From contig CAMJWS010000003.1 in NCBI GenBank assembly GCA_946409515.1, forward strand, positions 124,012 to 188,011: a DNA stretch of 64,000 nt, given 5' to 3'. Numbering within the stretch: the stretch's first letter is position 1; every line of letters begins with the position of its first letter. Made by a program: the position numbers and the translations under genes. Positions 26,901-34,193 of this stretch are shown here, piece by piece. A model generated the notes under the pieces. It had not been told where the DNA came from and searched no databases. It worked only from the letters and a program-made list of their open reading frames with translations. Source of the DNA: an uncultured Caryophanales bacterium. Lineage in GTDB: Bacteria > Bacillota_I > Bacilli_A > RFN20 > CAG-826.

Positions 26901-27812
26901 ATCACCTGTTGGGTTCTTCTTACTCGTTGAGAACTTAAAGTTCTTATCATTAGCAATTTCATGTATTTTGCTAACAAAGTCTTGTCCGTTTAAACGTAAG
27001 GCTTCTTTTAATTTTTGATAATATTCTTGGTTAACTCCGCAGATGAAATTACAAAGATGAATATCAACATTAAAGGCGGATTTATCGTTAAATAGACTAG
27101 CGATTAGTTCTGGATTATCACTATCAAGAACAGCGTGATTCTTTTCAACGAAATATGCTTCCTTGATAGTGTCGACGATGATGTTTTTACTAGAGGTCAC
27201 TAAATCATTAATGACTTTATTGAAGCATTCGTCGCTTAAAAACTTTTCTTCGTAGTTATTAACTAGTTCTTCTTTTCTTTCCAAAGGAAGCTTATCTAGT
27301 TGTTTGCATAAATCGACGATTACTTTCTTAGTATTTCTATCAGAATCTAGATTGAATTTAACTAATGTTTTAACTAACCTTTCACGTTTATTATCATCGT
27401 TATAATATTCATCAAATATTTCATCGAGATAAACACTCTTCTTCGCGGATATAACATCACTATTAACAAGATTAACATTAGATGAAATACCTAGCGCATC
27501 AGCGTACATAACCGCCAAGAATCTTGCAAACGAGTCAAATGTTTGGATATGCGCAGAGGCTACTTGTTCCGCAATATCGTCTTTACCTCTTTCTTTAAAT
27601 GTGGCGATAATTCTTTCACGCATTTCATGCGCAGCATTATCAGTGAATGTTAACACTAATAATTCACTTGGTTTTACTTCACCTTTATCAATGATAGTGA
27701 AAACCTTTTCCGCAAGAGTTCTAGTTTTGCCAGAACCCGCACCAGCGGCCACTAAAACATTCTTACTAATCGGAGCGTCAATCGCGGATTGTTGTTCTTT
27801 ATTAAAGCCCAT
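23922..27812 (-). CDS. addA: ATP-dependent helicase/nuclease AddA
   Basis: Large subunit of the AddAB helicase-nuclease, which resects double-strand DNA ends for RecA loading. 1296 aa. Superfamily 1 helicase motifs are visible: Q motif (FNKEQQSAIDA), Walker A (AGAGSGKTRTL about 19-29), motif II (MVDEYQDTN), motif III (VGDAKQAIYAFR), motif V (MTIHASKGLEG) and motif VI (VALTRAE). The C-terminal RecB-type nuclease domain shows TGFIDLLYF and IVDYKSR. The start at 27812 follows the addB stop codon by 2 nt. A long acidic run of mixed Glu and Asp lies near the nuclease domain. It acts with AddB upstream. Confidence 0.96.
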   Translation of the reverse strand: MGFNKEQQSAIDAPISKNVLVAAGAGSGKTRTLAEKVFTIIDKGEVKPSELLVLTFTDNAAHEMRERIIATFKERGKDDIAEQVASAHIQTFDSFARFLAVMYADALGISSNVNLVNSDVISAKKSVYLDEIFDEYYNDDNKRERLVKTLVKFNLDSDRNTKKVIVDLCKQLDKLPLERKEELVNNYEEKFLSDECFNKVINDLVTSSKNIIVDTIKEAYFVEKNHAVLDSDNPELIASLFNDKSAFNVDIHLCNFICGVNQEYYQKLKEALRLNGQDFVSKIHEIANDKNFKFSTSKKNPTGDEKDKAVFDVFKGLSKKLDIVMCIEDVDVEINKLKYFKDDISLLLEIVKKLNKKLDDYKRITNSFEFNDILLMAVSLLTNPKYRDQAVKIRKQFKFIMVDEYQDTNDFQEAIIDSLLLPKEDGTSAHLFCVGDAKQAIYAFRNSKVELFTNRQKTYSGGEDNQVILMHKNYRSGKKLLNEINHIFKFYMTLSHGGIDYAFANEGLEYDEGHGPYSKLPYDNFGVSRIVSVSGEDDDSAEDPKEWEAEAIASDIKNKVKNHFKIYKRTKDGGELVDATYGDFVVIMRKGTGFEMYQDVFKRLGVPLNNKFKTNLREINAILLLQSLVELIVNEIHPMEDSDKAFLFASVARSYIYQYDDQTIYDILKEHDEAKIDEDPIMKDVHQFIENNKDVSAYEFFINMINFFGIVDKLCLVGDVDDNVSKIESLGAILASQEKMGDTLEDFVRFLKDINDYSLDLSGDTTIKVDNAVDMMTIHASKGLEGKIVYLPVSFNQLTQGNNAEKPDYIFDEKYGIILPYYNYDTEDVDEDGNIKDVVVDTLPSMLLKNSDKDPERDEHVRLFYVALTRAENIVYIVGDKPSGDNKKKETLHGMLSYLPHYQRIDEGYIARKIKEKQVDPVLYQQYLKTVEIIKNINLMSAEGMDADLYSKLFNKYYTDKLTKILEQQIYVLLKPLFREFYLRFKGMTRDPMMDATFYGYYRYKKEFKSIEELEDTINEDANGTVDLNMTINDFVNAVITGNCAYFYSKTQAAAMAKLTEEEIPYGLFDILLPVFVRGFDCQKRFIFESYENKDYRDTTLIFEGEDEYEEEVDEEGYAEEVISKIDQLPVDDSIITFPTIIKERASKQRHYDEAVEDAIPDQVLTRGVYLHRLMELVDFVSKDTSFIKNEKDKKLIDNVLSNPVFNDLGNAKIYKEYGYFDETLQTTGFIDLLYFKDDECYIVDYKSRSIDDEAYERQLRIYQRNVELLFNINKEHMHLYLLSLSENRIKEVQPE

Positions 27813-27814
27813 AC

Positions 27815-30250
27815 TTATTTAGCTCCTTTCTTAAAATGTTTAAGCACATCTTTTTTATAATCTTTAACATCAAATTTACTGCGGTAGCAGACACGACGAT
27901 ATGGACAGTTATTGCATACTGTCTTAGTGGCGTCGAATTCTAATAATGAATATGAGGTTGGTTGGATGATGAAATCCGCTTCACATATTCTATGAATAGT
28001 GTTTATCGCCGCGTGTTTAGCGTCATCCACTAAATCATCTAAGTTATATCTAGGTAAACCAATACCATCATCTCTGATGATAATTTCATCAGAGTCGCTT
28101 TCTTTAAATTGGTGTTTAAGTTGTAATAAGTCGCCACCATTGCTCTTAAGAGAGCCATCATCTTTAAAAGCACTACTATCAATTGAGGCGATATAAGAAA
28201 CAGAGTCTTTATTAATTCCCGCTAAACGGGATTGTTGAGCTAATCTTTTTTCTGATAATGTTGGTTTATTGACATCCTTAAGTGCACTTTTGATTGTGCT
28301 AAAGAAGACATGTTGAATATAGAAACCACCAAATTCACCATCTTGGGTGTATTGACTTGGTTGGATATTGTTTTCGATTGCATAGTAATAAAGAGGTAAC
28401 TGGATAGATTTGCCTAAGAATACTTCTAAAGGATTAAAGTCTTCCATACCGGTTTTATAATCGATGATGGAATAGTATTTATGCTCGTTACTTTCAGAAA
28501 TAACAATCTTATCAATCTTGCCATAGAAGTTATAAGTCTCATTATTTTCATCTTCTAAATAGAACTGGATAGATTTTTCATAGTCATCTTCAATTGGTTT
28601 AACAAAGTTGGTGTTCCCCTGTACCTTTTGATAGGTCTTCATAAATCTTCTAAGCCATGTTTGGGAGATTTCTAATAAGGCTTTATCTCTAGGAGTTGGT
28701 GTGATGCCAACTTTATCAAATTCCTTATAGTAGGCTTCTTCGCCTTCTTTCAAGGCATCTTCAAAAACATAATCTATGTGATTAAATTTTTCGAATACCT
28801 TATGAATTGCCGTGCCGATAAATCTCTTTGAATAATCGTTTTTATCTAGAGGAATAACTTTAGTTAAGTAATATTTAAATGGGCAGTTGATAAAACTTTC
28901 TAAACCCGTTACTGACCAGGTTGATTTTCTAAAGTCTTCGCCACTATGGAGACCTTTAAATGATGGGTCATAAGCATTGAAAACATTAGAATCAAATTTA
29001 ATTCCAGATTTATTTAATATTGTGGAGCTATATAGGAATGCCGCTTGAGTGGTAAATGTTGGCATTTCTAAATCATCTTCGTATTTAATCTTTTTACCTT
29101 TCCATATTTCATTTAGTAATGGAGAATCAAAGATCTTGTCGCCAAGGTGTCTTTCAACACGTGAAATAACAGCGACGTTATTATGTCTTAAGAAGTTGAT
29201 TTTATTCCTTCTTTCAATTGCCGTCTTAGTGTACGAAGTGTTATAGCCAACTTCTTTTAATTCAGCGTCTGATAAGACATTATCGTCCGCGTATATTTTA
29301 CAAAAGGCATCAGAATTGAAATTAGTGACATAGGTGAAGAATGATGGATCAAAGACAAATTTATTAGAAATAACCACACCACCTTCCCCTACTGGGATAC
29401 GTGTATTTTTTGAGGCCACTATTTCTAACAAATTAGCGTAGCTAAATAAGAAATCATCACTCTTATTCAATCCATAATATTCAATCAATTCTTTTAAGGC
29501 TTTAATATCTTGGTCTTCTAATTCTTCATCAGTAAATTCAAATGCCTTGCTGTTATAGATTTTATTTATTTTAGCTCTAACACTTTTAATGGAAATTAAA
29601 GGTCTTTCTTCTACATAGCAAACAGGGATATGGAATAATTCAGACATGATCTTGACATAGAAGATGTCTTCATCCCCATTGATGATGATTCTTTGCTTTT
29701 GATTTGGATTGTCTCTAGCTTTATCTCTCACCCAAGAGAAAATATAGAAGAACTGCGTCATCTTATTTTCAAAGTAGATGATATTAGGACTGATATAAGC
29801 GTTATTTTTATAAAGGTCTAAGCCTTCTAATCTTAGAAAACTATATGCTAGGCCGCTTCTTTTTAAAAATTCTTGAATAGCAATATCTTGTTCCATTTCA
29901 AATAAGAAGATATGACTACCCTTTAATTCGTATAGGCCATACTCGTCTTTCACAAGATAGCCATTATCATTTAACTTATTAAATAAATCTGTTAGTTCTT
30001 TATTCTTACTAACATCCGCGGTCAAAATGATATCTAAATATTTCTTCGCCTTTTTATAACCGATACCATTCTCCAAAAGGAAAGGAATTGGATCTTTAGC
30101 AAATGAATATGAAACCTTATTAATCAGTTCATGACGAGAAATGATTTTAATATCTAAATCAGGATGTTTGTTTTTAAATAAGAAAAGCGCTGCTTGATAA
30201 TCAAAATCAGCGACAATGATATTCTTATTTTCATAAAATGGTTCGTGCAT
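27815..30250 (-). CDS. addB: AddB-like subunit of AddAB, short form without Walker A
   Basis: Partner of AddA in double-strand-end processing. The C-terminal half is clear: FINCPFKYYLT supplies the first Cys and VCNNCPYRRVC the last three Cys of the iron-sulphur clasp; between them GKIDKIVI and IIDYKTG form the nuclease active site. At 811 aa it is some 300 residues shorter than typical AddB. The N-terminus, which in B. subtilis AddB carries a nucleotide-binding loop (GXXGXGKT), shows no such motif. The inactivated helicase-like part is therefore reduced further. The position directly before addA supports the call. TATAAT lies 8 nt before the ATG with no ribosome binding site, suggesting a leaderless mRNA for the operon. 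Confidence 0.88.
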   Translation of the reverse strand: MHEPFYENKNIIVADFDYQAALFLFKNKHPDLDIKIISRHELINKVSYSFAKDPIPFLLENGIGYKKAKKYLDIILTADVSKNKELTDLFNKLNDNGYLVKDEYGLYELKGSHIFLFEMEQDIAIQEFLKRSGLAYSFLRLEGLDLYKNNAYISPNIIYFENKMTQFFYIFSWVRDKARDNPNQKQRIIINGDEDIFYVKIMSELFHIPVCYVEERPLISIKSVRAKINKIYNSKAFEFTDEELEDQDIKALKELIEYYGLNKSDDFLFSYANLLEIVASKNTRIPVGEGGVVISNKFVFDPSFFTYVTNFNSDAFCKIYADDNVLSDAELKEVGYNTSYTKTAIERRNKINFLRHNNVAVISRVERHLGDKIFDSPLLNEIWKGKKIKYEDDLEMPTFTTQAAFLYSSTILNKSGIKFDSNVFNAYDPSFKGLHSGEDFRKSTWSVTGLESFINCPFKYYLTKVIPLDKNDYSKRFIGTAIHKVFEKFNHIDYVFEDALKEGEEAYYKEFDKVGITPTPRDKALLEISQTWLRRFMKTYQKVQGNTNFVKPIEDDYEKSIQFYLEDENNETYNFYGKIDKIVISESNEHKYYSIIDYKTGMEDFNPLEVFLGKSIQLPLYYYAIENNIQPSQYTQDGEFGGFYIQHVFFSTIKSALKDVNKPTLSEKRLAQQSRLAGINKDSVSYIASIDSSAFKDDGSLKSNGGDLLQLKHQFKESDSDEIIIRDDGIGLPRYNLDDLVDDAKHAAINTIHRICEADFIIQPTSYSLLEFDATKTVCNNCPYRRVCYRSKFDVKDYKKDVLKHFKKGAK

Positions 30251-30258
30251 ACACGTAT

Positions 30259-30264
30259 ATTATA
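30259..30264 (-). promoter_or_regulatory. -10 box of addB-addA-rluA (leaderless)
   Basis: TATAAT on the minus strand, 8 nt before the addB ATG at 30250. A TTTAAA sequence about 17 nt upstream could serve as -35. No Shine-Dalgarno sequence fits in between. Confidence 0.5.
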
Positions 30265-30356
30265 AACTCTTTTTCTATTTTTTTAAAAAATATTAAAAGT
30301 GTTTACTTTATTAAAAATTAGGTAGTATCGCTCTTTTTTAACATGGTTTAGATTTT

Positions 30357-30383
30357 CTTATTCTTTTCATCTTTAAGAATAAG
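30357..30383. promoter_or_regulatory. Inverted repeat A upstream of thyA
   Basis: CTTATTCTT, 9-nt spacer, AAGAATAAG: perfect 9-bp arms with CIRCE-like spacing but a different sequence. Its right arm overlaps the -35 region and the left arm of inverted repeat B. Confidence 0.5.
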
Positions 30384-30400
30384 AGATTATCTCTTATAAT
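30372..30400 (+). promoter_or_regulatory. Promoter of thyA-folA-asnA
   Basis: TTTAAG (-35), 17-nt spacer, TATAAT (-10). Transcription would start around 30407, leaving a short leader with a GAGGTAA ribosome binding site before the ATG at 30424. Confidence 0.65.
30379..30397. promoter_or_regulatory. Inverted repeat B at the thyA promoter
   Basis: ATAAGAGAT, T, ATCTCTTAT: a perfect 19-bp inverted repeat filling the spacer and overlapping the -10 box, well placed for repression. Confidence 0.5.
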
Positions 30401-30423
30401 GTTTACATTGCGAGGTAATTCAT

Positions 30424-31254
30424 ATGTCAAAAGCTGACCAAATTTTTATTAACAACATGAAAGACATCATGGAAAACGGTTTCTGGGACACCGATTTAAA
30501 AGTCAGACCACACTGGGAAGATGGCACTCCCGCTCATACAGTTAAAAAGTTCTGTATTGTGAACCGTTATAATCTCCAAGAAGAATTACCAATCTTAACT
30601 ATCAGAAGAACTGCATTTAAGAGCTGTTTAGATGAACTCCTTTGGATTTGGCAAAAGAAATCCAATAACATTCATGACTTACACTCCCATATTTGGGACT
30701 CTTGGGCGGACGAGTCTGGTTCTATCGGTAAAGCCTATGGCTATCAACTCGCGAAAAAATCCATTTACCCAGAAGGTGAATTCGACCAAGTCGATAGAGT
30801 TTTATATGACTTAAAGCATAATCCTCAATCTAGAAGAATTATGACCAATATCTATAACTTTGAAGATTTACATGAAATGGGTTTATACCCATGTGCCTAT
30901 TCCATGACATTCAATGTCAGTGGGGATACATTAAACGGCATCTTAAATCAAAGAAGTAACGATATGTTAACCGCGAACAACTGGAATGTTTTACAATACG
31001 CAATTTTATTAATGATGTTTGCCAAAGTCTCTGGTTTAAAAGCGGGTGAACTTGTTCACGTTATCGCTGACGCGCATATCTACGATAGACACATTGATAT
31101 CGTTAAAGAAGTAATTGCTAAACCTCAACACAAGGCTCCTAAATTAAAAATAAATCCAAATGTTAAAAACTTCTATGATTTCAAACTCGAAGACTTTGAA
31201 TTAGAAGATTATGAATACGAACCTTTAGATAAGAAGATTCCGGTGGCTATCTAA
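30424..31254 (+). CDS. thyA: Thymidylate synthase
   Basis: Methylates dUMP to dTMP using methylene-tetrahydrofolate, giving dihydrofolate. 276 aa. Features: LLWIWQKKSNNIHDL and IGKAYGYQL, the RRIMTNIYN segment with dUMP-binding Arg, the catalytic Cys157 in LYPCAYSMTF, NQRSNDM for phosphate binding, and the C-terminal AHIYDRHID. The residue after the catalytic Cys is Ala where the common PPCH form has His. This and the WIWQ segment resemble the B. subtilis/phage phi3T ThyA branch more than the E. coli type. The gene leads an operon with folA, which recycles the dihydrofolate produced. The promoter carries two overlapping inverted repeats. Confidence 0.95.
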   Translation: MSKADQIFINNMKDIMENGFWDTDLKVRPHWEDGTPAHTVKKFCIVNRYNLQEELPILTIRRTAFKSCLDELLWIWQKKSNNIHDLHSHIWDSWADESGSIGKAYGYQLAKKSIYPEGEFDQVDRVLYDLKHNPQSRRIMTNIYNFEDLHEMGLYPCAYSMTFNVSGDTLNGILNQRSNDMLTANNWNVLQYAILLMMFAKVSGLKAGELVHVIADAHIYDRHIDIVKEVIAKPQHKAPKLKINPNVKNFYDFKLEDFELEDYEYEPLDKKIPVAI

Positions 31255-31255
31255 T

Positions 31256-31768
31256 ATGATTATTTCTATTCTTAACTGCGATAAAAAATACGGCATTGGT
31301 AAGAGAAATGGATTACTATTCTCTCTTCCTTTAGATATGAAGTTTTTTAGAGAAACCACTCAAGGTCATACTGTTTGTATGGGTGAGAATACTTTATTAT
31401 CTTTCCCAGGTAGTAAGCCATTAAAGAACAGAACAAATATTGTCTTATCTCAAGATCCAACACATAACTATGAAGGCGTCATTAATGTTCACAGTTTTGA
31501 AGACTTCTTAAGAGCGATGAAAGAAAGAGAAATAAGCGACACGGTATTCGTTATTGGTGGCGCTTCTATCTATAGACAAACCCTTCCATATGTTGACCAA
31601 GTTCTTTTAACCAAAGTCAACGCTGACGGAGGTGCGGAAGTATTCTTCGTTAATTTGGATGAAAATCCAGACTTTGAATGTATTGATGAAGGCACTCCAG
31701 TAATGGATGGGGATTTAGAAATTAGATTCACCACCTACAAAAATAAAAACAAGAAAGAAATTATCTAG
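31256..31768 (+). CDS. folA: Dihydrofolate reductase
   Basis: Reduces dihydrofolate to tetrahydrofolate with NADPH, closing the thymidylate cycle. 170 aa, standard length. Features: the N-terminal strand MIISILNCDKKYGIGKRNG, LPLDMKFFRETTQG with the catalytic acid D27, VCMGENTLLSFPG in the position of the usual MGRKT NADPH loop (here GENT), NRTNIVLSQD, and VIGGASIYRQTLPYVD. The Arg/Lys of the usual GRKT motif is replaced, which may alter NADPH phosphate contact. One base separates the start from the thyA stop, a tight translational coupling. Confidence 0.93.
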   Translation: MIISILNCDKKYGIGKRNGLLFSLPLDMKFFRETTQGHTVCMGENTLLSFPGSKPLKNRTNIVLSQDPTHNYEGVINVHSFEDFLRAMKEREISDTVFVIGGASIYRQTLPYVDQVLLTKVNADGGAEVFFVNLDENPDFECIDEGTPVMDGDLEIRFTTYKNKNKKEII

Positions 31769-31769
31769 C

Positions 31770-32768
31770 ATGAAAAACAACATCTATCCAAAAAACTATC
31801 AAAGCATTTTAAATCTGGTCGATACACAAAGGGCAATTAAATTAATCAAAGATACTTTTGAAAAAGAGCTCGCTAAAGAACTCGATTTAATGAGAGTCAG
31901 CGCTCCACTATTCGTAGAACCAGGTACAGGTTTAAACGATAACTTAAGTGGTTATGAAAAACCTGTTTCTTTTGAAGTTAATGAAAATAACCGCGAACTT
32001 GAAATCGTTCAATCATTAGCGAAATGGAAGAGATATGCGTTAAAGAAATACAATATCGATGGCTTATATACCGATATGAACGCTATTAGAAGATTTGAAG
32101 ATTTAGATAATCTCCATTCTTTATATGTTGACCAATGGGACTGGGAAAGAAGATTAGGGGTTAAAGAAAGAAACGTTTCCACTCTTAAAAGAACAGTAAA
32201 GAAAATCTATAAAGCTTTTAACAAAACTTGTAAAGTTTTAGTGAAACAATATCCAGAACTCACTAACGATTTACCAAAGGATATCACTTTTATCACCACT
32301 AAAGATTTAGAAGCTAGATATCCAAATCTTAATAGAAAAGAAAGAGAAAACGCTATCTGTAAACAATATGGTGCGGTCTTTTTAATGCAAATTGGTGCTA
32401 GCTTAAAGGACGGTAAGCCACACGATAGCCGAGCCGCGGACTATGATGATTGGAAACTTAACGGTGATATCTTACTTTGGTATGAACCACTTCAAATTGC
32501 TTTTGAATTAAGCAGTATGGGTATCAGAGTTAATAAAGATTCATTAGTGAAACAACTTAAAGCTAAAGGTGAAATGGGTAAGTTCGCTTTAGCGTATCAT
32601 CAAATGGTTATTAATGAACAACTACCACTTTCAATAGGAGGTGGTATTGGTCAATCTCGTTTATGTATGTATTTATTAAAAAAGGTCCATATTGGAGAAG
32701 TGCAATCCTCCTATTGGCCTGAAGACGATATTAAAGAATTTAAGAAATATAATGTTGAGTTACTTTAA
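31770..32768 (+). CDS. asnA: Aspartate-ammonia ligase (asparagine synthetase A)
   Basis: Makes asparagine from aspartate, ammonia and ATP in the cytoplasm. 332 aa, the usual size. The class-II-synthetase-like fold is seen in LMRVSAPLFVEPGTGLNDNLSG, the VQSLAKWKRYAL segment, and GLYTDMNAIRR. Near the C-terminus SIGGGIGQSRLCMYLL is the conserved glycine-rich ATP contact with Arg. The start is 2 nt after folA stop. Its last 9 bases overlap the end of the HAD gene on the opposite strand. No separate terminator is seen. Confidence 0.96.
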   Translation: MKNNIYPKNYQSILNLVDTQRAIKLIKDTFEKELAKELDLMRVSAPLFVEPGTGLNDNLSGYEKPVSFEVNENNRELEIVQSLAKWKRYALKKYNIDGLYTDMNAIRRFEDLDNLHSLYVDQWDWERRLGVKERNVSTLKRTVKKIYKAFNKTCKVLVKQYPELTNDLPKDITFITTKDLEARYPNLNRKERENAICKQYGAVFLMQIGASLKDGKPHDSRAADYDDWKLNGDILLWYEPLQIAFELSSMGIRVNKDSLVKQLKAKGEMGKFALAYHQMVINEQLPLSIGGGIGQSRLCMYLLKKVHIGEVQSSYWPEDDIKEFKKYNVELL

Positions 32769-33425
32769 TAAGGGAAGCAATTCATTCATATCATTGATAA
32801 AGAGGTCTGAATTAGACCTTTTTTGATTATCAAAATCTTTAGAGGCATTATCATATACCGCGACTGTCACAAAGCCATTATCATGACAGGTCTTAATGCA
32901 TGTTGGCATATCCTCTAACACTAAAGTGTTTTCTGGGAGAGAGCCCATCTTTTCACATAGATAAGAATAAATACGAACACTGTGTTTGCCTTCTTTAACG
33001 TTATTAACATCAGCGATAAAGTCAAAATATTTACCTAAGCCAAGTCTATTAATGCATGGCATATATAAAGAATCATCGTTCGCTGTAGCAATCGACATCT
33101 TAACGCCTTTTGATTTAATTAAATCCAATACTTCTCTAACACCTGGTTTTAATTCCACATCATATTGATACATATCAATGGACATCTGATGCCATTCATC
33201 CATGATCTCTTGTTCGCTTTCTTGGATACCATATGTCTTCTTTGTGAATCTAGCGGCTTCTTTTAAACCAAGATGAACGATATTTTGAGCGTAATCTTTA
33301 GGAAGTTCCATGCCTCTTTTAGCGAAGAATTTCTTATCAATTTCATGCCAAAGACCTGTGGAATTAATCATTGTTCCGTCCATATCGAAGATGACCGCTT
33401 TGATGTCTTTACCTAGAAACTTCAT
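32760..33425 (-). CDS. HAD-superfamily phosphatase, beta-phosphoglucomutase-like
   Basis: Haloacid-dehalogenase-type phosphohydrolase of 221 aa. Motif I is FDMDGTMINST with the nucleophile Asp and the second Asp acid. The cap follows (residues about 20-90). Motif II is SIATAND, the Lys of motif III is within NNVKEGKHS, and motif IV is VLEDMPTC. The substrate is a small phosphorylated metabolite that cannot be inferred. The start overlaps the birA stop in an ATGA arrangement, so it is at the end of the leftward pckA-OAD-birA region. Its stop codon overlaps the end of asnA by 9 bp on the opposite strand. Confidence 0.88.
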   Translation of the reverse strand: MKFLGKDIKAVIFDMDGTMINSTGLWHEIDKKFFAKRGMELPKDYAQNIVHLGLKEAARFTKKTYGIQESEQEIMDEWHQMSIDMYQYDVELKPGVREVLDLIKSKGVKMSIATANDDSLYMPCINRLGLGKYFDFIADVNNVKEGKHSVRIYSYLCEKMGSLPENTLVLEDMPTCIKTCHDNGFVTVAVYDNASKDFDNQKRSNSDLFINDMNELLPLLK

Positions 33426-34126
33426 AAGATTTCAATTTCTCCACTATCAATGTGTAAAAGCATACCATGAGTGACGACTTGTAAACAGAATGAATCATCA
33501 ATTCCCACTACTTCGCCAATAAATGTTTGATTGTTAACGATAGCCTTTACTCTTTTATTTAATAAATAGTTATGTTTCCTAAAGTACTCTAACGACTTAT
33601 CTAAATCTAAATTAGTTAGGGAGTCAACTAACTGTGGGAACAACTTTTCTTTAAGTTCTTCGATATCAATATCTTTCTTATGTTCTAAACATAATGATGT
33701 CGCAGGCCTTCTTAATCCTTCTGGGAATTTCTTTTGGTTAACATTAAGACCAATACCCACAACCATATAATCAGGAAGTTGGCCTTCCGCAAGAATGCCA
33801 CATACCTTCTTATCGTTAATTAAGACGTCATTAGGCCATTTTATGCTCACGTGCTTGATTTTATATGTCTCTAACACTTTCGCGACCTCTGCTGCGCTTA
33901 AAAGCGAAATAATTGGTGATTGTTTTAATAAGTTCTCGTCTTTGATTAAAAATGAGAACATCAAATTTTCACCAGGCTCACTACTCCAAGTTCTATTATT
34001 TCTACCTTTGCCATGACTTTGATAATCAGTGGACACAAAAGTAAAGTTACCTAAGAGTTTATAGGCATTCTTTAGATATGTATTCGTAGAATCTATTTCT
34101 TGAAAATGAATTTGATGATATTGCAT
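33422..34126 (-). CDS. birA: Biotin-[acetyl-CoA-carboxylase] ligase, short form
   Basis: Attaches biotin to the Lys of carrier proteins, here probably K80 of the biotin carrier two genes upstream. From the ATG at 34126 the product is 234 aa. It lacks the N-terminal DNA-binding domain of bifunctional BirA, so it is an enzyme only. Motifs: QEIDSTNTYL, GKGRNNRTWSSEPGENLMFS (the biotinyl-AMP loop), SIKWPNDVLIN and KVCGILAEG, VVGIGLNVN. The start is uncertain: an in-frame TTG at 34144 has GGAGG 5 nt upstream, but that GGAGG lies inside the hairpin of the preceding terminator. TACAAT 6 nt before the ATG would instead allow a leaderless mRNA. Confidence 0.92.
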   Translation of the reverse strand: MQYHQIHFQEIDSTNTYLKNAYKLLGNFTFVSTDYQSHGKGRNNRTWSSEPGENLMFSFLIKDENLLKQSPIISLLSAAEVAKVLETYKIKHVSIKWPNDVLINDKKVCGILAEGQLPDYMVVGIGLNVNQKKFPEGLRRPATSLCLEHKKDIDIEELKEKLFPQLVDSLTNLDLDKSLEYFRKHNYLLNKRVKAIVNNQTFIGEVVGIDDSFCLQVVTHGMLLHIDSGEIEIL

Positions 34127-34132
34127 AGGGAT

Positions 34133-34138
34133 ATTGTA
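34133..34138 (-). promoter_or_regulatory. -10 box candidate of birA (leaderless)
   Basis: TACAAT on the minus strand, 6 nt before the birA ATG at 34126. The -35 region would lie inside the oadB terminator and is weak. Confidence 0.35.
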
Positions 34139-34141
34139 AAA

Positions 34142-34170
34142 CAAAAAAGCCTCCGCTTTAAGCGAAGACT
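34142..34170 (-). terminator. Terminator after oadB, overlapping the birA ribosome binding site
   Basis: AGTCTTCGCT, TAA, AGCGGAGGCT form a 10-bp stem with two or more G-T pairs, followed by TTTTTTG on the minus strand. The 3' arm contains GGAGG, the only Shine-Dalgarno-like sequence upstream of birA. Confidence 0.8.
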
Positions 34171-34193
34171 TTTGCTTTTTTGAGTTTTTCTCG

